Source: Bacteroidota bacterium (GTDB taxonomy: Bacteria; Bacteroidota; Ignavibacteria; Palsa-1295). From it: 64,000 nucleotides of DNA. Position 1 is the stretch's first letter, and each line of letters begins with the position of its first letter. A program made the translations under genes and the position numbers. The notes beneath the pieces were generated by a model, which saw nothing but the letters and a program-made list of their open reading frames with translations, searched no databases and was not told the origin of the DNA. Shown here one piece after another: positions 9,092-15,354 of this stretch. The stretch is taken from NCBI GenBank assembly GCA_030706745.1, contig JAUZNX010000003.1:124001-188000 (forward strand). The letters run 5' to 3'.

Positions 9092-9164
9092 GGGCCCGTA
9101 GCTCATCTGGTAGAGCGGTAGATTTGCATTCTACAGGTAAGGGGTTCGAGTCCCCTCGGGTCCA
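9092..9164 (+). tRNA. tRNA-Ala (anticodon TGC)
   Basis: A complete 73-nt cloverleaf. The acceptor stem is GGGCCCG/CGGGTCC with discriminator A. It includes the G3:U70 wobble that marks alanine tRNAs. The anticodon TGC is at 9125-9127, and the T-loop begins GGTTCGAGTC. CCA is not encoded. Confidence 0.96.
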
Positions 9165-9211
9165 CATACCCCCCTCGCGTTGCGTGCGCGGGTAGTGTCT
9201 TTAGCGCCAAT

Positions 9212-9234
9212 GGAAACACCCCATGAGGTGTTCC
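9212..9234 (-). terminator. Possible terminator hairpin after the outer-membrane protein gene
   Basis: GGAAACACC (9212-9220) pairs with GGTGTTCC (9227-9234) just past the stop codon at 9241. There is no T-run on the minus strand, so termination strength is doubtful. Confidence 0.35.
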
Positions 9235-9240
9235 ACGCTC

Positions 9241-10041
9241 TTATTGTCCTACCGTGACGTGAAATGCAAGTCCGGCAAATGACGAGCGTGCCAACCATGA
9301 TGGCGAGTTTGTGACTTTCGTTAGAGGAATATCCATGCCCGCCTCGGGTGTGAGAATAATTGTAGCCGTCAACGGAATATCATAGAGCATCTCTGGTCGC
9401 AAGGCAAATCGCATGCTTCGGAGTCCTTCAACGGGTTCAACGACGTTTTGCTGTCGATAGCCCAATGCCGTTGAGTAATGCGTTATTGTTTTTGTGTACT
9501 CAGCTTGCACGTTCATGCCCACGCTCATACAAAGCTGTATGGCAAACCCGTCGGGAGCTTGCACAGCTTTGAGGAAGTTAAACTTGTATCCGAGATCGAG
9601 CAGTAAGTATTCGAGTGATGCTGACTCATATCCCCCCAATATCTCGTCAGCAGCAGTAGTATCCGGGATCCGGCGTGGCGCCGAGATGTCGACAAAATCA
9701 GCCGGTTTGCTATCAAGCAAGGTTTCAATGATGAGGAAGTGCTGATGATTCTCTGAGAGCGGAAATTCAATGTTGAACCCAAGCGATGTGCCTGTTCCAT
9801 AGCCATTCTCTGCAATTGAGTATGGAAGAGGACTTACGACGCTGAATGGGTCGGTCTGATAGCTGACCGCATCTATCTCTCCAACCGCTCCGATCAAAAA
9901 GCCGAGCTTTTGGCTCGTTGGCGCAGCGGGTGTCTGCGCAAGAGTGGCCCCGCTTTCAATAAGACTAACAAAGGAACTGAGAATTGTGAGTTGCCACAAG
10001 ACCTTCTTTATCTTCAAAAACCGGCACGCGGGAGAATTCAT
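9241..10041 (-). CDS. Outer-membrane beta-barrel protein, unassigned family
   Basis: The 266-residue product has an N-terminal export signal (hydrophobic 14-35, ending TLAQT). The body alternates polar and hydrophobic residues and ends in a barrel-type strand closing on ...FHVTVGQ. Segments such as LGFNIEFPL, YLLLDLGYKFNF and IILTPEAGMDIPLT look like barrel strands. I do not recognise a named family; general similarity is to porin-like OMPs of Bacteroidota. The leader is unusual: a strong intrinsic-terminator hairpin sits 14 nt before the ATG, with the Shine-Dalgarno AGGAG directly after it, and a shared promoter-like motif lies about 170 nt upstream. Expression therefore probably needs read-through. 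Confidence 0.7.
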   Translation of the reverse strand: MNSPACRFLKIKKVLWQLTILSSFVSLIESGATLAQTPAAPTSQKLGFLIGAVGEIDAVSYQTDPFSVVSPLPYSIAENGYGTGTSLGFNIEFPLSENHQHFLIIETLLDSKPADFVDISAPRRIPDTTAADEILGGYESASLEYLLLDLGYKFNFLKAVQAPDGFAIQLCMSVGMNVQAEYTKTITHYSTALGYRQQNVVEPVEGLRSMRFALRPEMLYDIPLTATIILTPEAGMDIPLTKVTNSPSWLARSSFAGLAFHVTVGQ

Positions 10042-10054
10042 CGGTCTGTCTCCT

Positions 10055-10090
10055 AAAAATTAGCCCCGGCCACCGTTAGGCAACCGGGGC
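10055..10090 (-). terminator. Intrinsic terminator inside the outer-membrane protein leader (attenuator candidate)
   Basis: On the minus strand GCCCCGGTTGCC and GGTGGCCGGGGC form a 12-bp stem with a UAAC loop, followed by TAATTTTT. The Shine-Dalgarno AGGAG of the outer-membrane gene comes immediately next. The position leaves no room for a promoter between the hairpin and the ATG at 10041. It could instead end the yqeY-cvpA transcript. A smaller hairpin GGATGA-TCGC-TCATCC lies at 10114-10129 in the same leader. Confidence 0.75.
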
Positions 10091-10208
10091 GTTCCCTTAT
10101 CCTGCATTCGAGTGGATGATCGCTCATCCATCGAAGACGCGGCATAGTCTATCGTACGAGAAGGCCGCATCGGTGTGAGATCGTCACTGACCCCACAGAG
10201 GACCCTGC

Positions 10209-10242
10209 ATTTAAAACGCTCGAGGGTGCCTCCGGTTACAAA
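10209..10242 (-). promoter_or_regulatory. Two-block promoter-like motif (copy 1), ECF-sigma type spacing
   Basis: Read on the minus strand: TTTGTAACCGGAG, 5 nt, then CTCGAGCGTTTTAAAT. The same two blocks with the same 5-nt gap occur at 58008-58041, before a T9SS cargo gene. GTAACC and CGTTTT lie 15 nt apart, which resembles -35/-10 pairs of ECF sigma factors. It is distinct from the TAnnTTTG promoters seen elsewhere in the window. The next gene on this strand is the outer-membrane protein at 10041. Confidence 0.6.
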
Positions 10243-10293
10243 TAATTCTTTAGGAATCTTTGGAGATGGCGATCGCGCGCTGATTTCGGCAAT

Positions 10294-10767
10294 TCAAATC
10301 GGAGCGGATCCGTGTGCCAGTTGGGTAATTTCGCCGGTCACCCAGCCAGAGATGTGGACAAATTTTGGATAAAGTCTGGAGTGCTCCGTCCAACTTGACG
10401 GTGGGAAGTGGATGAGCTTAAAAATGCCGAGGAAAAGACTGAGAACGACTAATCCGCGAAGAAACCCGAGTGCAGCGCCGGCCAATCCGTCAAGCCCGCG
10501 AAGCAACCCTGCCGCCGGTCGGAGCATCCGCTTGACAAAACTCCCCAGTATCATGATGACCAGGAAGGTAAACAGAAAGCCAATCACGGGGCGGATCCAG
10601 TCCGGGCCGATGTGCAGCAACTCTCCGATTCTCGAGCCAAACACGGAGCCGGCCACCAACGCTGCCGCCAGCACCACGATCGAAAGTACCATGGACATCG
10701 CACCCGAGCGCCAGCCATTGAGTGCGGCCAGAAGCAGAAGTATCAGAAGGACAATATCGAAGACCAT
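10294..10767 (-). CDS. cvpA: CvpA family membrane protein
   Basis: The 157-residue protein has four hydrophobic segments (about 3-18, 25-45, 60-82, 100-120). It shows the CvpA pattern of an early NGWRSG turn, a central GFLFTFLVIMILGSFVKRML segment and a glycine-rich GLDGLAGAALGFLRG stretch. CvpA was first linked to colicin V production; its homologues are widespread inner-membrane proteins tied to envelope stress, and the molecular role is not settled. It begins 11 nt after yqeY on the same strand, so the two form an operon. Confidence 0.88.
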   Translation of the reverse strand: MVFDIVLLILLLLAALNGWRSGAMSMVLSIVVLAAALVAGSVFGSRIGELLHIGPDWIRPVIGFLFTFLVIMILGSFVKRMLRPAAGLLRGLDGLAGAALGFLRGLVVLSLFLGIFKLIHFPPSSWTEHSRLYPKFVHISGWVTGEITQLAHGSAPI

Positions 10768-10778
10768 AAGAGATTACA

Positions 10779-11237
10779 TTAGGTGATGAGAGCGGCAAGG
10801 CGCTCCTTAACGATTTCTTGGACCAATCGGCCATCGGCCTTGCCCTTGACTTCCTTCATTATGACAGGCATGACCTTGTTCGAATCTTGAAGTCCTGCAG
10901 CGCCAGTCTCCGTGATTATCTGCGAGATACGCTCGGCAATTTCTTCGCGAGTCATCTGCTTCGGGAGATACTCCTGAATGACTGCGAGCTCCGCCTTCTC
11001 CTTCTCGGCCAGTTCTGGCCGATTGTTTTGTTCATACAGTTCGATAGCCTCTCGGCGCTTCTTCGCAGCTCCGGTCAAAATCTTCAGGTCGTCTTCGACA
11101 GTCATTTCACGGCCAGCACCACTTTTCTCAAACTCGATAATCCCAGCACGGAGTCCTCGGATGGTTTCAGTCCGAATCTTATCTCCGGCTTTCATAGCAG
11201 CCTTCAAATCTTCGTTGATGCGATCTCGTAAACTCAT
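10779..11237 (-). CDS. yqeY: GatB/YqeY domain protein
   Basis: The 152-residue product is a stand-alone YqeY protein. It matches the tRNA-binding helical domain found at the C-terminus of the amidotransferase subunit GatB. Family features include the N-terminal LRDRINEDLKAAMKAGD, the central AAKKRREAIELYEQ, the EYLPKQM turn and VMPVIMKEVKGKADGRLV near the end. Its function in bacteria is not firmly known. It is followed 11 nt downstream by cvpA, and the SDR gene ends 13 nt upstream on the same strand, giving a likely three-gene unit. Confidence 0.93.
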   Translation of the reverse strand: MSLRDRINEDLKAAMKAGDKIRTETIRGLRAGIIEFEKSGAGREMTVEDDLKILTGAAKKRREAIELYEQNNRPELAEKEKAELAVIQEYLPKQMTREEIAERISQIITETGAAGLQDSNKVMPVIMKEVKGKADGRLVQEIVKERLAALIT

Positions 11238-11250
11238 AATATTGAATAGG

Positions 11251-11919
11251 TTACAGTTTGTTCGGAATCCGGATTATTGCACCATTCACAGCCGCCCCTT
11301 CCGCTCTCGTCAGAAAGAAGCATAGTGCGGCGATATCCTTTGGCTCGGTCCACTTCGGAATCTCGTCCGCACTCCCCCACTCTTCGTTCTCCTTGGTGTG
11401 GATTACAGTTGGCACAATCGCATTCGCGGTGATGCGCTTCGATTTTCCCTCTTCTGCGAGAACCCTCGTGAGCGTAAGCGCTCCAGCCTTCGAGGCCGCG
11501 TAGGCTCCTCTCTTTGCAGTAGGAGTCAACGCCGGTTCGGCACCGATGGAAACGATCGTCCCCTTTTCCTGCATCAACCTCATGGCGTGCTTCGAAGCCA
11601 GGAATAGACTGGTAAGATTCAAGTCAACTAAGTAACGAAAGTCCTCGATTGTCGTCTGTTCAACCGTCTGCCAGGGACGAATCCCTCCCACAGTCGCGAT
11701 CAGCGCTCGCGGTGGGCCAAATACCACGTTTGCCTCACCGAACGTCCGTTCGACACTCGGTTCGCTTGTCGCATCCATTTCAAAGAATCGGAATCGACTA
11801 TGCCTCAAGCCGTCTGCCGATCGGCTGAAGCCCGCGACGTTCCAGCCTTCAGCCAGATAACGATCGCGAACCGCCTGAGCAAGCGCGCCTGATGAGCCGG
11901 TGAGATAGAGTGTTTCCAT
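11251..11919 (-). CDS. Short-chain dehydrogenase/reductase
   Basis: A 222-residue Rossmann-fold SDR. The chosen ATG at 11919 puts the nucleotide-binding TGSSGALA at residues 7-14; an in-frame ATG at 11958 would add 13 residues of low family likeness that overlap an inverted repeat. The catalytic Y-x3-K is present in GAYAASKAG. A serine-containing IVSIGAEPALTP precedes it, and NAIVPTVI matches the N-A-x-x-P element. Substrate is unknown. The gene heads the minus-strand SDR-yqeY-cvpA run and is divergent from the PhzF-like gene. The strict NNAG motif is replaced by ATVGG, as in atypical SDRs. Confidence 0.82.
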   Translation of the reverse strand: METLYLTGSSGALAQAVRDRYLAEGWNVAGFSRSADGLRHSRFRFFEMDATSEPSVERTFGEANVVFGPPRALIATVGGIRPWQTVEQTTIEDFRYLVDLNLTSLFLASKHAMRLMQEKGTIVSIGAEPALTPTAKRGAYAASKAGALTLTRVLAEEGKSKRITANAIVPTVIHTKENEEWGSADEIPKWTEPKDIAALCFFLTRAEGAAVNGAIIRIPNKL

Positions 11920-11924
11920 TGATT

Positions 11925-11951
11925 GTGCGGCTTCGTTAAACGAAGCCGCAC
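11925..11951. promoter_or_regulatory. Perfect 11-bp inverted repeat between divergent genes
   Basis: GTGCGGCTTCG and CGAAGCCGCAC flank a TTAAA loop exactly between the SDR start (minus) and the PhzF-like start (plus). There is no T-run, so it is more likely an operator or an mRNA leader hairpin than a terminator. Confidence 0.5.
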
Positions 11952-11995
11952 CACTCATGGTTTAGCAAACACTCATCAAATTTGTTCTCATTCGA

Positions 11996-12805
11996 ATGTC
12001 TGTTCCGATCTATCAAGTCGACGCATTTGCCTCGGCGCCGTTCGCTGGCAATCCTGCCGCAGTCTGTTTGCTCGATGGACCCCGAGAAGACGCGTGGATG
12101 CAAAACGTGGCCACGGAGATGAATCTCTCCGAGACTGCATTCCTTACCCATCGGAGCCCGAACCGGTTCGATCTACGCTGGATGACCCCGGAAGTCGAGG
12201 TCGATCTCTGTGGACATGCGACGCTTGCCAGCGCACACATCCTTCTGGAATTGGGGCTTGTCGACCCTCGCAAATCGATCACTTTCATCACTCGGAGTGG
12301 ACCACTGTCGGCATCCATTGCCGATGCCAAATCTGGAATAATCGAACTCAATTTTCCCGCAACACCGGCATCACCGGTTATCGAGCCACCGCTTGAACTT
12401 GCTGATGCGATTAATCGCAAGATTCTCTATATCGGACGAAATTCCTATGATTATCTTGTCGAGCTTACCAGCGAGGAGAATGTGAGGAAGCTTCGGCCCA
12501 ACATGAATTTGTTGCGGAAGCTCGAAGTCCGTGGAATCGTTATTACCGCTGCCGCCACGGAGGGAAAACCCTACAACTTTGTCTCGCGTGCATTTTACCC
12601 GCGCGCCGGTATTGCCGAAGATCCCGTCACTGGCTCTGCTCACTGTATGCTCGGCCCGTACTGGAGCCCACGCTTTGGCAAAACGGACCTGACAGGCTAC
12701 CAAGCATCGAAACGCGGTGGGCTTGTGCGCCTTCAGGTTGATGGCGACCGCGTCCGGCTCTACGGACAGGCCGTTACGATCTCGAAAGGAGAATTGCTGG
12801 TCTGA
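11996..12805 (+). CDS. PhzF family isomerase-like protein
   Basis: The 269-residue protein has the two-lobed diaminopimelate-epimerase fold of the PhzF family. It shows the N-terminal YQVDAFASAPFAGNPAAV, the conserved glutamate E46 in NLSETAF, DLCGHATLASAHIL, and the second-lobe EDPVTGSAHC followed by a GGLVRLQVDGDRV-type ending. PhzF itself isomerises an intermediate of phenazine synthesis. Most relatives outside phenazine clusters have unknown substrates, and no other phenazine gene is near. Its TGA directly abuts the stop codon of the convergent T9SS gene, with no terminator between. Confidence 0.9.
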   Translation: MSVPIYQVDAFASAPFAGNPAAVCLLDGPREDAWMQNVATEMNLSETAFLTHRSPNRFDLRWMTPEVEVDLCGHATLASAHILLELGLVDPRKSITFITRSGPLSASIADAKSGIIELNFPATPASPVIEPPLELADAINRKILYIGRNSYDYLVELTSEENVRKLRPNMNLLRKLEVRGIVITAAATEGKPYNFVSRAFYPRAGIAEDPVTGSAHCMLGPYWSPRFGKTDLTGYQASKRGGLVRLQVDGDRVRLYGQAVTISKGELLV

Positions 12806-14419
12806 TTACTCTGTAATGGAGACAGGCTGCGTGGTGCTATGCCCAGCTTCTGTGAGTCGAATGAAGTAATTCCCTGTTGGCAATCCGATGGTGTTTATGA
12901 TCCGAACGTGCGACCCAGGCGATTGGAACTCAGGTCTTTGCATTATCCGAACACAGCCCATTACATCAAACAGGTCAAGCGAGACACGAGTTGATCCGGT
13001 GAGATCGTATGCAACAGAGAGCACGCCAATCGAAGGCTGAGACAATCTGAATGGTGATACTGATGGAGCATCTTGTTGCTGCACCACAAGCGAAGGAACT
13101 GGCAGACCCACTCGAACGAGCCATGAGTCTTCAGAATCTACGCCATGAAGCCCCGAGACATCTCCGTCATTTGAATGGCTCGCACCGGCAACAAAGAAGG
13201 TACTATCTGTCAGTCGCACGATTCCATTTCCATAGTCATCCCCGGATCCCCCTGCGGCATATTGCCAGATGAGCTTCCCAACTTTGTCGATTCGAACGAC
13301 CCATAGGTCGAATGGTCCGGACGATCCCCCGTGGACGCCTGAGACATCTCCATCTCCCGAATCCGCATAGCCCGTAAATGCGTAACCACCGTCAGACGTC
13401 TGCGTAATTTCACCGGCGCCGTCATAATCCGATCCACCATAAGATTTCGCCCAATCCACTGAACCGTCTCCATTTAATTTCACAATCCAGGCATCACTAT
13501 TTCCGTGTTGAGCGACAACATCATCGTCGATAGAAGAGCTAACGCATGCGATAGCGTATCCTCCATCAGAAGAAGCGGTGATCCCATAGGCGATGTCTTC
13601 ATCTGAACCGCCAAGGCATCGTTGCCAGATAATCGCTCCAGTATCATTGATCTTCAGTACCCACGCATCAGTCATTCCGTGTTGGCCAGAGACATCCCCA
13701 TCTTCGGAAGTCGTCCAACCAGCAAGCACGAAGCCCCCGTCCTCTGACCGCGCCATATCATAAACACCTTCATCTCCGTTACCGCCATATGTCTTGATCC
13801 ATTTGGTGCGACCGGAATCATCAAGCATAGCTGCCCAAGCATGACCAAAAGTATGGGACGGTTCGCGAACAAAATCGCCATCCGAGGAGTAGGTAAAGCC
13901 GGCCACGAGGATTGAGCTGTCACTGGCTTGTTGAATTGCGTAGGCAGCATCGTTCATGAATCCACCGAGCGTCCGGCTCCAAATAATTGTCCCGGCAGGA
14001 CTCAGCCGAATGATCCAGGCATCACCTCCCAGCGCATGTTTGTCCTTTACATCACCGTCATTTGAAAGAGTCAGTCCTGCAATAGCATATCCGCCATCCT
14101 TAGTCTGAATAATATTCGAAGCATTATCCCAGTCCGAACCGCCGAGTGCAGTCTTCCACTGGATTGTCGAGTCTTTTGTGAGTTTTACAACCCACACATC
14201 TCCGAGTCCGAGTGAATGGTTGTTTCGCACATCGCCATCATTCGAAGTCGTTTGACCAATAGCGACAAAGCCGCCATCGGATGTCCGGATCATGTTGCCA
14301 AACTCGTCCGTACCCATCCCTCCAAAGCAGTGCTGCCACGATGCGATTGGCTGTGCGTTCAGAGATGGGTTTAATAAGAGGAAGGAAATACAAGAGAGGA
14401 TCGAATAGGCGCGGATCAT
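12806..14419 (-). CDS. Secreted repeat protein with C-terminal T9SS sorting domain
   Basis: The 537-residue protein has a signal peptide (1-22, ending LNAQ). About seven repeats of roughly 50 residues run from 25 to 430, each with a core like GG-x-D-x2-A-x2-I-x-QT-x-DGGYA-x-A-G-x-T-x-S-x-DGDV and a closing DAWVVKL or DLWVVRI. These resemble the kelch/propeller-like repeats of Bacteroidota surface proteins. The last 80 residues form a type A T9SS sorting domain (VSLDLFDVMGCV ... LPTGNYFIRLT). It should be exported to the Sec periplasm, then across the outer membrane by T9SS. Cargo function is unknown. The upstream minus-strand TATCTTTG box at 14466 could drive it. Confidence 0.85.
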   Translation of the reverse strand: MIRAYSILSCISFLLLNPSLNAQPIASWQHCFGGMGTDEFGNMIRTSDGGFVAIGQTTSNDGDVRNNHSLGLGDVWVVKLTKDSTIQWKTALGGSDWDNASNIIQTKDGGYAIAGLTLSNDGDVKDKHALGGDAWIIRLSPAGTIIWSRTLGGFMNDAAYAIQQASDSSILVAGFTYSSDGDFVREPSHTFGHAWAAMLDDSGRTKWIKTYGGNGDEGVYDMARSEDGGFVLAGWTTSEDGDVSGQHGMTDAWVLKINDTGAIIWQRCLGGSDEDIAYGITASSDGGYAIACVSSSIDDDVVAQHGNSDAWIVKLNGDGSVDWAKSYGGSDYDGAGEITQTSDGGYAFTGYADSGDGDVSGVHGGSSGPFDLWVVRIDKVGKLIWQYAAGGSGDDYGNGIVRLTDSTFFVAGASHSNDGDVSGLHGVDSEDSWLVRVGLPVPSLVVQQQDAPSVSPFRLSQPSIGVLSVAYDLTGSTRVSLDLFDVMGCVRIMQRPEFQSPGSHVRIINTIGLPTGNYFIRLTEAGHSTTQPVSITE

Positions 14420-14465
14420 GTGGACAATAGATTAGAAACGCAAGCGTTGAAGTTTCTTCGCATCG

Positions 14466-14473
14466 CAAAGATA
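14466..14473 (-). promoter_or_regulatory. Bacteroidota-type -7 box (TATCTTTG)
   Basis: TATCTTTG matches TAnnTTTG, 47 nt before the T9SS gene start at 14419. The -33 position reads TGG rather than TTG, so this is a moderate candidate. Confidence 0.45.
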
Positions 14474-14481
14474 ACACCGTT

Positions 14482-15162
14482 TCATTCCGATCCCACCGGC
14501 TTCTGGTGCTTTGCCGCGTAGCCGACCATCGCTTCGAGCGCTTTCGCGATCCGACGCTTGCGTGCTTCACCCGGTTTGTAGTAATAAATGCCCCAAAGAT
14601 GACTGCGCTTTTGCGACACTGGCATTAGTCCCCAGCCCTGCCGTGCGCGGGGATTATGCGCGAATTCTACCTCGATGATGGGTGGCGTCTCTATTTCGCC
14701 TTCTTTCATTTGCAGGAGAACTTCAGCAACTTCGCGTGAGCGTTTCTGGCGAACTATGGCATTCTTCGGCTGTGTGACATGATCAGCGAAATATTTGCGC
14801 ATCGAATAGCTGAAGGATTTCAAATATTCGAGAAGCTCCGGGTCATCCTCCAATTCCTTTTTCAAAACGGCCGGAATCTCCACCGTCCGCTTTGTGACAT
14901 CCAATTCCATTTCAACTTCCATCCTGGCGCCAATTTCAGTCGCCCCGGCGCCTTGTTGCATCTGCTTGTTGACCAACAGGAAGTGCTTGCCACCCTTGCG
15001 TGGGAAAACCGACGTGCGAAAGGCAAAGCCGTTCACGGTTCCCTTCACCGGTACGGTCCCGCCCTTTCCGAAGGTCTTCTTGACATCGAACGGAACATCA
15101 ACGATGCGCCATCCAAGGTTGCCTTCCAAGGTCTTCAAGTGCGCGGTAAAGCATTTTTTCAC
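14482..15162 (-). CDS. YdeI/OmpD-associated family protein with DUF1905 domain
   Basis: The 226-residue protein combines an N-terminal DUF1905 beta-barrel domain (about 1-95; GWRIVDVPFDV, VKGTVNGFAFRTSVFP) with a C-terminal YdeI-type helical domain (about 105-180; AVLKKELEDDPELLEYLKSFSYSMRKYF). A further tail (180-226) carries WGIYYYKPGEARKRRIAKAL. YdeI-like proteins have been linked to bacteriocin protection, but the mechanism is unclear. A GTG start at 15162 gives the expected N-terminus (VKKCFTAHL). Longer in-frame upstream sequence has no family likeness. A TATTTTTG box ends 4 nt before this GTG, which would make the mRNA nearly leaderless. Confidence 0.75.
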   Translation of the reverse strand: MKKCFTAHLKTLEGNLGWRIVDVPFDVKKTFGKGGTVPVKGTVNGFAFRTSVFPRKGGKHFLLVNKQMQQGAGATEIGARMEVEMELDVTKRTVEIPAVLKKELEDDPELLEYLKSFSYSMRKYFADHVTQPKNAIVRQKRSREVAEVLLQMKEGEIETPPIIEVEFAHNPRARQGWGLMPVSQKRSHLWGIYYYKPGEARKRRIAKALEAMVGYAAKHQKPVGSE

Positions 15163-15166
15163 GCCG

Positions 15167-15174
15167 CAAAAATA
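15167..15174 (-). promoter_or_regulatory. -7 box (TATTTTTG) touching the start of the YdeI-like gene
   Basis: An exact TAnnTTTG match only 4 nt before the GTG at 15162. No TTG at the -33 distance. If used, transcription would begin at about the start codon. Confidence 0.4.
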
Positions 15175-15354
15175 CAACTTGGTTCCAAGAATTGAGGTGA
15201 TTGCGGAATTATCAGGGCAAAGTTTTAGTCTTAACAATCTGTAATTAACCAGCCGGTCCTCATGCGGATCCGGGTCCACTTCAAATGCCTGCTCCTGCGG
15301 GGATTTCCGTGGCGGTAACTTTTCTTCGTGGCTGCTGTGAGACAATATAACCGA

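Noticed and set aside
12806-14419. Kelch-type enzyme (galactose oxidase-like)
   Set aside because: The repeats have propeller spacing but no catalytic Cys/Tyr/His set is visible.
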